Virus record (IMG/VR): IMGVR_UViG_3300029309_000030 | Coordinates: 1 to 59,587 of that record | Length of the DNA: 59,587 bases | Reading direction: 5' to 3' (one strand) | Source of the DNA: a virus | Part shown: piece by piece, positions 52,958 through 59,291 of the stretch | Position numbering within the stretch: the first letter of the stretch is position 1 | How the letters are laid out: each line of letters opens with the position of its first letter | Position numbers and translations under genes: made by a program | The notes under the pieces: generated by a model | Database searches by the model: none | Told to the model about the DNA's origin: nothing | The model's input: only the letters and a program-made list of their open reading frames with translations

Positions 52958-53180
52958 CTAACCTCGGTTTGGTCGGAGAGCGCCTCCGAACCCGACCCAC
53001 TACCCAACCTCGCCACGCTCAGTCATTATCATGCGTTCTTATTCACATAAGCAAACGCTTTACTGCTAAGCAATTCATATTATTATCATATTATTATTAC
53101 AATTATTACAAGTATTACACTATTACATTCTATAATATATATCTCTAGGGAGTTACTGTAATCATCATAACTATTCCAAT
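52958..53180 (+). ncRNA. Possible structured RNA / leader from promoter copy 2
   Basis: A GC-rich 5' part can fold (CGGAG with CTCCG around 52974-52990, flanked by complementary GGTTTGGTC-like and GAACCCGACC segments). It is followed by the AT-rich tract. A 65-codon GTG frame exists but gives a low-complexity Tyr-rich product and looks spurious. Whether this is an RNA gene or a long leader for the tiny frame at 53182 cannot be decided by eye. Confidence 0.3.
53075..53150. other. AT-rich tract, candidate DNA unwinding element
   Basis: About 75 nt consist almost only of TTA/ATT-type repeats (attattatcatattattatt and similar), ending in TATAATATATAT. Together with the iterons and palindromes 500-700 nt away it makes this region a candidate replication origin. 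No initiator gene was identified in the window. Confidence 0.4.
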
Positions 53181-53181
53181 T

Positions 53182-53262
53182 ATGACTATTGAACACCTTG
53201 AAAACATCATAAACGGCTTACTGCGAGCCGACTCAATTGTAATATTCACATTCACTATATAA
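53182..53262 (+). CDS. Possible 26-residue peptide
   Basis: ATG 53182 starts a 26-residue frame (helical start MTIEHLENIINGLLRAD) whose TAA stop is formed by the TATA box of the next promoter cassette (TATATAA). The same stop-in-TATA arrangement ends the better supported gene at 53451. There is no ribosome site at the usual distance (GGGAG is about 30 nt away), so the call is weak. Confidence 0.3.
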   Translation: MTIEHLENIINGLLRADSIVIFTFTI

Positions 53263-53287
53263 AGAACCAATAAAGATAAGGAAGTGA
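53256..53287 (+). promoter_or_regulatory. 32-nt promoter cassette, copy 3
   Basis: TATATAAAGAACCAATAAAG is followed by ATAAGGAAGTGA. A TTG start follows after 5 nt (53293). It is identical to copy 4. Confidence 0.75.
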
Positions 53288-53292
53288 TTGAC

Positions 53293-53451
53293 TTGTATAG
53301 AATCAACCAACACGGAGTAGCAATAATGATATGTTGCGAAAACGACATGGAATTAGACTGCCAAATTGATTGGCGTGGTGTCTACGATTACTGGCGATGC
53401 CGAACCTGTTTCAAAAGGATTACAGACCGTGAAGAAGAATTCAATATATAA
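53293..53451 (+). CDS. 52-residue zinc-knuckle protein, first early gene
   Basis: TTG 53293 lies 5 nt after the TGA of the promoter cassette, the spacing used by the other cassettes; ATG 53326 is an in-frame alternative with GGAG upstream. The product has Cys pairs CC (13-14) and CRTC with a further Cys between, suggesting a small zinc-binding fold. The TAA stop is inside the TATA box of the next cassette. The function is unknown. Confidence 0.55.
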   Translation: MYRINQHGVAIMICCENDMELDCQIDWRGVYDYWRCRTCFKRITDREEEFNI

Positions 53452-53476
53452 AGAACCAATAAAGATAAGGAAGTGA
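53445..53476 (+). promoter_or_regulatory. 32-nt promoter cassette, copy 4
   Basis: TATATAAAGAACCAATAAAG followed by ATAAGGAAGTGA; ATG of the next gene is 5 nt downstream. Its TATA box overlaps the stop of the preceding gene. Confidence 0.85.
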
Positions 53477-53481
53477 AAAAT

Positions 53482-53796
53482 ATGGATAATGTAAGAACAG
53501 TACCTGCACCTAACAGCGAGCGAGGCAAAGAATACATTGTAGAAATAAGAACATGGTTTGACAAAGTCAACGGTAACAGTTATTTCTCAGCAAGGATATA
53601 CGATTTGAGAATGAACTTACTCAAGGTAGTGCCGTTCCAATACGGATACGGTAGCCATCCGAGGGATGTCTGTGTGGCTCACATTCAAGCAATGAACAAA
53701 GTTCATCAGCACAAATTTGAGATATCAAGAAAGACATACTTCAATGAAATGAAGTCACTAAAGAGAGACTGCGTAGCATTTGGAGAGGAAGAATGA
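53482..53796 (+). CDS. Small unknown early protein
   Basis: ATG 53482 follows cassette 4 by 5 nt. The 104-residue product is mixed alpha/beta: a strand-rich first part (KEYIVEIRTWFDKVNGNSYFSARIYD), then a helix with HIQAMNKVHQHKFEI. It ends in an ATGATG overlap with the next gene. No family recognised. Highly regulated expression from its own promoter is likely. Confidence 0.65.
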   Translation: MDNVRTVPAPNSERGKEYIVEIRTWFDKVNGNSYFSARIYDLRMNLLKVVPFQYGYGSHPRDVCVAHIQAMNKVHQHKFEISRKTYFNEMKSLKRDCVAFGEEE

Positions 53797-53930
53797 TGAC
53801 ACACAAACAAATCTTGACTAATTCATGGCAGAACGAATCGGAGTATAGAGAATATTGGATTTGCCATCGCTGTGGAAATGCAGAATTTGTAAAAATATGG
53901 AATCAAAGAGGAACTATAAACACATTTTGA
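53793..53930 (+). CDS. 45-residue protein with one CxxC knuckle
   Basis: ATG 53793 overlaps the previous stop and has GGAGAGGAAG upstream. The product (TNSWQNESEYREYWICHRCGNAEF...) holds a single C-H-R-C-G knuckle, suggesting a dimeric zinc site or half a ribbon. It is second in a two-gene operon from cassette 4. Function unknown. Confidence 0.55.
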   Translation: MMTHKQILTNSWQNESEYREYWICHRCGNAEFVKIWNQRGTINTF

Positions 53931-53936
53931 ATTCAA

Positions 53937-53968
53937 TATATAAAGAACCAATAAAGAAAAGGAGATGA
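53937..53968 (+). promoter_or_regulatory. 32-nt promoter cassette, copy 5
   Basis: TATATAAAGAACCAATAAAG followed by AAAAGGAGATGA, the most common version (copies 5, 6 and 7 are identical). ATG follows after 6 nt. Confidence 0.85.
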
Positions 53969-53974
53969 AAAAAT

Positions 53975-54412
53975 ATGGAACTGAAACACCTAAGAGCATT
54001 TAACATTGAATTGACAAACGACTTTCAAAATAACTGTCGCACTATAACGATTCTCGATAACCGACATCACCACCGAGTCGAACTGACGACATGGGATTGG
54101 GGTCTAAGTCTTAGAGGCATTGCAGACAGATGGTTCAAATATATGGATATTGAAATTGAATCCTTTACTTACCTAAAAGATGAACATTTGGTATATCTAA
54201 CCAAAGATTTCAGAACCCAAATTTATGACGAGAAGGCTTTACACATACCACAATGGATTGGAGGCACTCTCATTCAAATAGTTATTGACTTCCCAAGTGG
54301 AAAGGTTGAGATTCTTGCAGAAAGAGAGCCGTCAAAGATATACAGAACTGATTGTATCTATCAAGAAAATTACATAAAAGAAAAAACTGAGTTTGATGAA
54401 TGGCATTTATGA
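53975..54412 (+). CDS. Unknown early protein, 145 residues
   Basis: The gene is monocistronic under cassette 5. The product has alternating strands and turns (CRTITILDNRHHHRVELTTWDWGLSL; GGTLIQIVIDFPSGKVEILAE) and an acidic C-terminus. No motif or membrane segment is seen. It may be one of several host-takeover proteins encoded in this strand. Confidence 0.65.
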   Translation: MELKHLRAFNIELTNDFQNNCRTITILDNRHHHRVELTTWDWGLSLRGIADRWFKYMDIEIESFTYLKDEHLVYLTKDFRTQIYDEKALHIPQWIGGTLIQIVIDFPSGKVEILAEREPSKIYRTDCIYQENYIKEKTEFDEWHL

Positions 54413-54419
54413 AATTCAC

Positions 54420-54451
54420 TATATAAAGAACCAATAAAGAAAAGGAGATGA
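54420..54451 (+). promoter_or_regulatory. 32-nt promoter cassette, copy 6
   Basis: Identical in sequence to copy 5. It starts 8 nt after the preceding stop; ATG follows after 6 nt. Confidence 0.85.
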
Positions 54452-54457
54452 ACAAAC

Positions 54458-54691
54458 ATGACATTTGACCATGATATAGAACCAATTGACGGCTTTCACC
54501 CTAAGTATAAATCATTAGCATATTATGAAATCGAACCGCACTACGGAAGTTATATCTTAACTTCGCCTGCTAAAGAAGGTTCGATTTTAATGAGCGAGGA
54601 TGATGCAAGGTGGATGTTTGAAGATAGATTCGATGACAGATATGGCTACTTCGTAGATGATTACCTAGACCATTTTGAAACAGAAGAATGA
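54458..54691 (+). CDS. Small acidic early protein
   Basis: The 77-residue product is very acidic and aromatic (SEDDARWMFEDRFDDRYGYFVDDYLDHFETEE). Such highly acidic small proteins in viral early regions are often DNA mimics or inhibitors, but no specific similarity is recognised. It is monocistronic under cassette 6. Confidence 0.65.
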   Translation: MTFDHDIEPIDGFHPKYKSLAYYEIEPHYGSYILTSPAKEGSILMSEDDARWMFEDRFDDRYGYFVDDYLDHFETEE

Positions 54692-54698
54692 GATTCAA

Positions 54699-54730
54699 TA
54701 TATAAAGAACCAATAAAGAAAAGGAGATGA
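54699..54730 (+). promoter_or_regulatory. 32-nt promoter cassette, copy 7
   Basis: Identical to copies 5 and 6; it starts 7 nt after the preceding stop. ATG 54736 follows after 5 nt. Confidence 0.85.
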
Positions 54731-54735
54731 GAAAA

Positions 54736-55053
54736 ATGAAAATACAAGAATTTGAATACAAGAATGACAGCAAAGCAGCAATAAAAAAACTAAGGCAATT
54801 ATGCAAAGAAAAAGAAACTAAAGAAGTCGGAGTCCGAATGAAAACAGATGTGTGGGATTCAGTCAATGTACACATACCGATTAAATACGCTTGTAACTAT
54901 ATCAACGCAGTAGTCAGTGATGTTAACGAGCATAGGAATTGGGAATGGGTACAGTCAGCAGATTTGAAAATAAACATTTCAACAAGTCGGTTTTTTGTAT
55001 ATGTCAATGCATCATGTGAAGTAACTCGCATGCCAAAGAATGAAGAGGAGTGA
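54736..55053 (+). CDS. Unknown early protein, 105 residues
   Basis: ATG 54736 is chosen by the 5-nt rule; an in-frame ATG at 54727 is part of the ribosome-binding element. The product has a basic helix (KAAIKKLRQLCKEKETKE), a central segment (VNVHIPIKYACNYINAVVSDVNEH) and two cysteines. It is the first of four co-directional genes under cassette 7. Function unknown. Confidence 0.65.
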   Translation: MKIQEFEYKNDSKAAIKKLRQLCKEKETKEVGVRMKTDVWDSVNVHIPIKYACNYINAVVSDVNEHRNWEWVQSADLKINISTSRFFVYVNASCEVTRMPKNEEE

Positions 55054-55058
55054 ATCAA

Positions 55059-55205
55059 ATGTTCGAAGATATCAAAGACGCTGTGCTAGACATGACACTA
55101 TCACACTTGAACACAGCACTACATTATCACATCATCGAATTGATGGAATCAATCAATCAGACTCTTGACGAGTTTCAAGAATTAGCGGAGACAATAGGTG
55201 AATAA
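55059..55205 (+). CDS. 48-residue helical protein
   Basis: ATG 55059 follows the previous stop by 5 nt with GAGGAG upstream. The product is a nearly continuous amphipathic helix (LSHLNTALHYHIIELMESINQTLDEFQELAETIG), so a small coiled-coil dimer is likely. It might modulate a partner protein, but nothing identifies it. Confidence 0.55.
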   Translation: MFEDIKDAVLDMTLSHLNTALHYHIIELMESINQTLDEFQELAETIGE

Positions 55206-55207
55206 AT

Positions 55208-55576
55208 ATGACAGAACCATGTAAATGCGGAAGCACAGAACACGAAGCAGTCACAAGTAAAGGACTAGGAGGCATGACTACTATTACATCATGCCCTCTT
55301 GAAATAGCGAAGGTACATGAAGCGATAAAAAAACCCGTTAGAATGTATAGTCGTATCAGTTCTAGTGGTGTCAAGCATTACCACGATGAAGAAGGTTGGC
55401 AAGAAAGATATCAAGCAGATGTAGATAAAGCAGAAGCGAGATTCTTTGATGAGTCAAGTTACACAATACTACACCTTCATTATCAATTAGATATGAGCCA
55501 AAAAGGTTTCAGCAATATCACGCCACAGCACTTAGAAGCAGCCAAACTTAGAGATATAGAATTAGGAGAGGAATAA
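55208..55576 (+). CDS. Unknown early protein with N-terminal Cys/His cluster
   Basis: ATG 55208 follows after 2 nt, with GGTGAATAA upstream. The 122-residue product begins CKCGSTEHEA...SCPLE, a likely zinc site, and continues with a central basic segment and helical C-terminal half (QADVDKAEARFFDESSYTILHLHYQLDM). It belongs to the cassette 7 operon. Not assigned to a family. Confidence 0.6.
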   Translation: MTEPCKCGSTEHEAVTSKGLGGMTTITSCPLEIAKVHEAIKKPVRMYSRISSSGVKHYHDEEGWQERYQADVDKAEARFFDESSYTILHLHYQLDMSQKGFSNITPQHLEAAKLRDIELGEE

Positions 55577-55577
55577 A

Positions 55578-55826
55578 ATGACATGGAGAACACAATACTG
55601 TTACAGCAAAGAAGAAGGAATAACGCTAATGAATGGCAATCATATCATAGGTGGTAGATACCCTCCTCAAGCGAAAGGATTGACAGCGAAATACGGAGAA
55701 GTTACTCACTTTCCCACTGTTAGAGGATTACTCAAGTATTTGAGAACTCAATACCCTCAATGGGTTTGGAGGTCTAAATTAACACACTACTACGGCACTA
55801 TTGTCGAGATACAAACGAAAATGTAG
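55578..55826 (+). CDS. Small unknown early protein
   Basis: The 82-residue product starts at ATG 55578 after GGAGAGGAATAA. It looks compact and alpha/beta (YCYSKEEGITLMNGNHIIGGRYPP; HFPTVRGLLKYLRTQYPQWVWRSKL). It is the last gene of the cassette 7 operon. No recognised motif. Confidence 0.6.
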   Translation: MTWRTQYCYSKEEGITLMNGNHIIGGRYPPQAKGLTAKYGEVTHFPTVRGLLKYLRTQYPQWVWRSKLTHYYGTIVEIQTKM

Positions 55827-55833
55827 ATTTGAA

Positions 55834-55865
55834 TATATAAAGAACCAATAAAGATAAGGAGATGA
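55834..55865 (+). promoter_or_regulatory. 32-nt promoter cassette, copy 8
   Basis: TATATAAAGAACCAATAAAG followed by ATAAGGAGATGA; ATG of the ArdC-like gene follows after 5 nt. Confidence 0.85.
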
Positions 55866-55870
55866 AAATT

Positions 55871-56821
55871 ATGGCAAAAAGCAAGAGAAAATACAACCCA
55901 CAGAAATCAAAAGAATGGAATGACAAATGCGAAAAAGAATGGTTTGACTCATTCGCTGAGGCAATTCAGACAGGTAATCTTCCGTGGCAAAAGCCGTGGA
56001 AGCCTAACGGTACTGGATTTGACGGCATCCCAATGAACTTAGCAAGCAAGAAAGAGTATCGAGGTGGTAACACCATGAGGCTTATGATTGAAGCAATGTT
56101 TAGAGGTTGGACTGACCTAAGATTCGCTACAAGAAAGCAACTAATCAACGCAGGACTTTCTATTAAAGGGCTCAAAAGTGGTACTGGTTGCATCGTCAAG
56201 TATGCCGAGCGAAAGCCATACGAAGAAGAGCAAGACGACGGCACTATCGAAATCAAATACCGATGGATTAGAAAGTGGTATGAGGTATTCAACATTGAAC
56301 AATGTGAGGACTACGAAGCACCAAAGCCCGACCCGACAGCAGAAGTCAAGCCGACTCATGATATGATGAAGCACTTTAACGACTACATCAAGAACGAAGG
56401 TATCACCTTCAAGACTGGTGGCAACCGGGCTTTCTATCGAAGCAGTGCTGACCTTATCCAACTACCTACCCATGACTCTTTCATCACTCCAATCGGTGAG
56501 GTCATGACAGCATTCCACGAAGCAGGACATTCAACTGGTCATACAAGCAGATTGAAGCGGCCACTAGGCAACGGTTTCGGCACCAAAGCATACGCCTTTG
56601 AAGAACTGATAGCGGAACTATCATCCATGCTTGTAGTCATGCGACTCGGTGGCGAATTCGTACCGGATTCAGTACAAGAAGAGAACGCTAACAATGTGGC
56701 TTATCTACAGTCATGGTTGAAATCCTGTGAGGACAAAGATGAGGCTCTAGGTCTAGCATTCCACGAAGCCCAAAAAGCGGCTGACTACATGATTGAATCA
56801 ATCAAAAAAGGAGAGGAATAA
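55871..56821 (+). CDS. ArdC-like antirestriction protein with zincin-type peptidase domain
   Basis: ATG 55871 is 5 nt after cassette 8; the in-frame ATG 55862 lies within the ribosome-binding element. The 316-residue product has the ArdC N-terminal ssDNA-binding domain (FAEAIQTGNLPWQKPW, then GIPMNLASKKEYRGGNTMRL) at about 25-145 and a C-terminal metallopeptidase domain with HEAGH (216-220), His224 and downstream EELIAELSS. In plasmids ArdC-type proteins protect incoming ssDNA from restriction; in phages the same fusion is common. An early promoter fits protection of entering DNA. It heads an operon of five genes. Confidence 0.85.
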   Translation: MAKSKRKYNPQKSKEWNDKCEKEWFDSFAEAIQTGNLPWQKPWKPNGTGFDGIPMNLASKKEYRGGNTMRLMIEAMFRGWTDLRFATRKQLINAGLSIKGLKSGTGCIVKYAERKPYEEEQDDGTIEIKYRWIRKWYEVFNIEQCEDYEAPKPDPTAEVKPTHDMMKHFNDYIKNEGITFKTGGNRAFYRSSADLIQLPTHDSFITPIGEVMTAFHEAGHSTGHTSRLKRPLGNGFGTKAYAFEELIAELSSMLVVMRLGGEFVPDSVQEENANNVAYLQSWLKSCEDKDEALGLAFHEAQKAADYMIESIKKGEE

Positions 56822-56823
56822 AT

Positions 56824-57009
56824 ATGAATATAGAACAAAATGAGATTTTCAATGGCAGACACAAAGAACTAGACGAGAACAAATTTAACAGCATCATAAA
56901 AGACATTGAGGATTTTGCTGAATTGGCAAAGTATAGCGATACGGCTCTTTGGCGACTAATGAATATCATGATGGTCGCAAAGGTAGAATATGAAATAGTA
57001 AGGAGATGA
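56824..57009 (+). CDS. Small helical early protein
   Basis: The 61-residue product starts 2 nt after the ArdC-like gene, with GGAGAGGAATAAAT upstream. It is predicted mostly helical and acidic (FNSIIKDIEDFAELAKYSDTALWRLMNIMMVAKVEYEIV). It could act with the ArdC-like protein, being translated from the same message. No family recognised. Confidence 0.6.
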   Translation: MNIEQNEIFNGRHKELDENKFNSIIKDIEDFAELAKYSDTALWRLMNIMMVAKVEYEIVRR

Positions 57010-57015
57010 AGAATA

Positions 57016-57246
57016 ATGACAAAAATAAGATGTGCAAAGTGCTGTAAAATAACAGATGTAGATGATGAAGATATGTGGCAAGGAGAATTAGAGGATGTGG
57101 CCGATGGTCACCTATCCTTTAGATTCACACATTATTGTGAGAACGAAATAAGAGAAGGTGAGGACTGGGAAGAATGCGGTCACACAATCGAAGTCATAAG
57201 ATACGCTAAACTACAAGACTACAGGGATATTGAACAGGAGGAATAA
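57016..57246 (+). CDS. Small zinc-binding early protein
   Basis: The 76-residue product starts at ATG 57016 after AAGGAGATGA, the same ribosome-binding element as in the cassettes but without a TATA box. It has CAKCC near the N-terminus and later Cys residues in HYCENE and EECGH, together a plausible zinc site in an otherwise acidic protein. Function unknown. Confidence 0.6.
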   Translation: MTKIRCAKCCKITDVDDEDMWQGELEDVADGHLSFRFTHYCENEIREGEDWEECGHTIEVIRYAKLQDYRDIEQEE

Positions 57247-57248
57247 AT

Positions 57249-57578
57249 ATGAGTGTTAATACTAAAGATAATTACCTAAGTTATGAGATACCGAAAGGCG
57301 CAACTGACTACCATGATGACCATGAGAACCACAAGTATTACTGTATAGATGATGACAGATATGATGATAACGACATCTACGAACAAGAACACTACGACTT
57401 TGAAACACTCGGAAAATACTTAGAGTACATCAAGTTCTTCAACAATTCATTCACAGATGTAGAGCCTCTTCTTGAGAAGGCAATATTGTGGGCTAATGGT
57501 GACGAGAGTATTGTTACAGAAAGAATGAACCACATGAAGAGACTTATGGAGAGACGACAATGGAGGCTCAAAGTATGA
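57249..57578 (+). CDS. Acidic early protein, 109 residues
   Basis: The start is 2 nt after the previous stop, with CAGGAGGAATAA upstream. The first half is rich in Asp/His/Tyr (DYHDDHENHKYYCIDDDRYDD), the second helical (LGKYLEYIKFFNNSF; HMKRLMERRQWRLKV). The charge asymmetry (acidic start, basic end) is notable. No motif of known function. Confidence 0.6.
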   Translation: MSVNTKDNYLSYEIPKGATDYHDDHENHKYYCIDDDRYDDNDIYEQEHYDFETLGKYLEYIKFFNNSFTDVEPLLEKAILWANGDESIVTERMNHMKRLMERRQWRLKV

Positions 57579-57889
57579 AAATTGGAACGGATGAATTATG
57601 GTTGACAGACGAAGAGAAAGGATGGATGCTACATGCTATTTATTTAGGTGAGGATAATATGATATTATTTTCAGAAAAAACATGGAAATGGATTGCCGAG
57701 CCGATGGTAAATACTCCAATACATCAACAATGCAATTTCTATCAACAATATATTAAATTCGGAGGCTTAGATGATTTGACATACAATAATGAAGAGGCTT
57801 TGAAGAAAACTATTGAATATGCCAACGACAAAATCACGAAGATTTTTCGATTCATTGAATCGTTTTTTGAACTCTACAACCAAGGTTGA
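57575..57889 (+). CDS. Unknown early protein, 104 residues
   Basis: ATG 57575 overlaps the previous stop (ATGA) and is preferred to the upstream ATG 57560. The product is acidic and aromatic (DELWLTDEEKGWMLHAIYLGEDNM; KTIEYANDKITKIFRFIESFFELY). It is the last gene of the cassette 8 operon; its TGA stop is immediately followed by cassette 9. Confidence 0.6.
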   Translation: MKIGTDELWLTDEEKGWMLHAIYLGEDNMILFSEKTWKWIAEPMVNTPIHQQCNFYQQYIKFGGLDDLTYNNEEALKKTIEYANDKITKIFRFIESFFELYNQG

Positions 57890-57890
57890 C

Positions 57891-57922
57891 TATATAAAGA
57901 ACCAATAAAGAAAGGGAAGTGA
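57891..57922 (+). promoter_or_regulatory. 32-nt promoter cassette, copy 9
   Basis: TATATAAAGAACCAATAAAG followed by AAAGGGAAGTGA; it starts 1 nt after the preceding stop. ATG 57928 follows after 5 nt. Confidence 0.85.
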
Positions 57923-57927
57923 GAAAA

Positions 57928-58167
57928 ATGGAAATAACATTACAAGAACTAAACGAAATAATCGAGCAAGCAAAGAACGAAGCAGAAGTAACCATGCGTA
58001 GCAAGATAGCGAAGTATATCAATCAAGGTTACACTACCAACGGAATACTAAACCTGCTTAGCGAATTTAACCTTGTTACAGGTTACAGACATAAGAATCA
58101 AATTCAGATAGACGGCTTCAACTCAGATAAGCCAGTCATGATAATCAATCCGAGGGATGAAGAATGA
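57928..58167 (+). CDS. Small helical early protein
   Basis: ATG 57928 is set by the 5-nt spacing; the GTG at 57919 is within the ribosome element. The 79-residue product begins with a charged coil (LQELNEIIEQAKNEAEVTMRSKIAKYINQG) and continues with a segment like a small DNA-binding helix pair (YTTNGILNLLSEFNLVTGY). It is the first of five overlapping genes under cassette 9. Confidence 0.6.
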   Translation: MEITLQELNEIIEQAKNEAEVTMRSKIAKYINQGYTTNGILNLLSEFNLVTGYRHKNQIQIDGFNSDKPVMIINPRDEE

Positions 58168-58253
58168 CACCATGTAATATTTGTAATGGGTGGAATGATT
58201 CCAAAAACCAAACATGTAGTAATTGTGGTTGTCTAACGGAGGAAGAAAGATGA
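58164..58253 (+). CDS. 29-residue zinc-knuckle peptide
   Basis: The frame opens at ATG 58164 in an ATGA overlap and closes at 58253 in an overlap with the next ATG. The product carries CNIC (4-7) and CSNCGC (19-24), a four-cysteine mini zinc ribbon. The two-sided stop-start overlap argues that it is a true gene rather than chance. Confidence 0.5.
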   Translation: MTPCNICNGWNDSKNQTCSNCGCLTEEER

Positions 58254-58381
58254 TTATTTTTTGCCCTACATGCCATTCAGCAATTACATATCTTAATGCT
58301 CGGAAGAGCATTACATTTGAACCATGCGAATGTATGGAGAAAATTGGATTAACTGAACCTATTATGAGTGATGAAGTATGA
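58250..58381 (+). CDS. 43-residue zinc-knuckle protein
   Basis: ATG 58250 has GGAGGAAGA upstream and overlaps the previous stop. The product has CPTCH (5-9) and CEC (26-28), a second mini zinc site directly after the previous peptide. It ends in an ATGA overlap with the next gene. Function unknown. Confidence 0.55.
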   Translation: MIIFCPTCHSAITYLNARKSITFEPCECMEKIGLTEPIMSDEV

Positions 58382-58548
58382 AGTCGGAAACAATACAAGC
58401 ACTCTACGATGATTACAAGGAATATCAAGAATGGTATTATCAAAACCACGGATGGGTCATGGAAGAAACTTTCCGTGAATATGTCCAACGCTGTATTGAC
58501 AACGACGAACTAGAATTACTTAGACAAATAGAAAACGGGAGAGATTGA
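58378..58548 (+). CDS. 56-residue helical early protein
   Basis: ATG 58378 overlaps the previous stop. The product is highly charged and helical, with aromatic residues (YDDYKEYQEWYYQNHGWVMEETF) and one Cys. It is compatible with a small regulatory protein; no family recognised. Confidence 0.5.
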   Translation: MKSETIQALYDDYKEYQEWYYQNHGWVMEETFREYVQRCIDNDELELLRQIENGRD

Positions 58549-58549
58549 A

Positions 58550-58705
58550 ATGGCTATGATTATTGAAAACTTTGAAACTGACAGATATAATAAAGAACAA
58601 ATTATTTCGATATTGAAACTATATGTAGAACAAACTGATTGGCTTTATCTTACAAGAGAAGAGGCAATGGAAAACGGTTGGACTTACGAGGATGCTCAAA
58701 TTTGA
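58550..58705 (+). CDS. 51-residue helical early protein
   Basis: ATG 58550 is 1 nt after the previous stop, with GGGAGAG upstream. The product has helices (NKEQIISILKLYVEQTDWLY; TREEAMENGWTYEDA). It closes the cassette 9 operon and its TGA is directly followed by cassette 10. Confidence 0.5.
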   Translation: MAMIIENFETDRYNKEQIISILKLYVEQTDWLYLTREEAMENGWTYEDAQI

Positions 58706-58706
58706 G

Positions 58707-58738
58707 TATATAAAGAACTAACAAAGAAAGGGAAGTGA
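58707..58738 (+). promoter_or_regulatory. 32-nt promoter cassette, copy 10
   Basis: TATATAAAGAACTAACAAAG followed by AAAGGGAAGTGA, a slightly diverged copy with the same length. ATG 58744 follows after 5 nt. Confidence 0.8.
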
Positions 58739-58743
58739 AAGAA

Positions 58744-59031
58744 ATGGAATACACAGCAGAACAAAAAGAGCAATACCCTCAATTCAAGAGGCAAGAAGAA
58801 TTTGACGATAACGAAACCTGTCAAGTAAGTGGCACTGGTAAGTATCGGTTCAACCAGTACGGTACAAACGGCTTTGCTTACTGGCAACATAGATTCAAGA
58901 CCAAAGATGAGGCTATCGAATGGCTATGCCATTCAAGGCCACAGAACCTTCGTAGAGTCGACCCTACTGACCCTCAATATGAGGTCATGGTTTGGGATGG
59001 TAAGACAAGAACAAGGAGGCTTAAGAAATGA
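58744..59031 (+). CDS. Unknown early protein, 95 residues
   Basis: ATG 58744 follows cassette 10 by 5 nt. The product has a compact aromatic core (YRFNQYGTNGFAYWQHRFKTKDEAIEWLCHSRP) and a basic end (WDGKTRTRRLKK), which could bind nucleic acid. It overlaps the next gene by 4 nt. No family recognised. Confidence 0.6.
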   Translation: MEYTAEQKEQYPQFKRQEEFDDNETCQVSGTGKYRFNQYGTNGFAYWQHRFKTKDEAIEWLCHSRPQNLRRVDPTDPQYEVMVWDGKTRTRRLKK

Positions 59032-59288
59032 GTTACGAAGAAGATGAAGAATATATTTACGAAAACGGAGACTGCGAAGTGATAGATGACTATTACATTT
59101 GTGAGACTATACTATGGGAAGCAAGGGATAAGATTGACCCACCTCACAGGAACTATGTAATGTTTGCATCAAGTTCTCCCGAAACAAATGTGCAACACTT
59201 AGTGGAAAATGAAGGAATAGACCTTAAGGATATCTCAGTGGTCATCATAGGTTGCCATGAAACTATTTGGTATAAGAAGGAGGAATGA
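59028..59288 (+). CDS. Acidic early protein, 86 residues
   Basis: ATG 59028 overlaps the preceding stop. The product starts very acidic (EEDEEYIYENGDCEVIDDYYICE) and ends with a hydrophobic strand (ISVVIIGCHETIWY). Three cysteines are present. Function unknown; second gene under cassette 10. Confidence 0.6.
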   Translation: MSYEEDEEYIYENGDCEVIDDYYICETILWEARDKIDPPHRNYVMFASSSPETNVQHLVENEGIDLKDISVVIIGCHETIWYKKEE

Positions 59289-59291
59289 AGA

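Noticed and set aside
52786-53016. Leftward 76-codon frame across the control region
   Set aside because: It runs through two rightward promoters and hairpins, and the product is low-complexity without a ribosome binding site.
52951-53148. Rightward 65-codon GTG frame after promoter copy 2
   Set aside because: The GTG is formed by the variable end of the cassette itself, and the product becomes a Tyr/Asn low-complexity string from the AT-rich tract.
52765-58738. Regular recurrence of a 32-nt sequence resembling a CRISPR repeat
   Set aside because: The copies are 160-2060 nt apart with genes between, not 30-40 nt spacers, and each copy sits just before a start codon. They are promoters.
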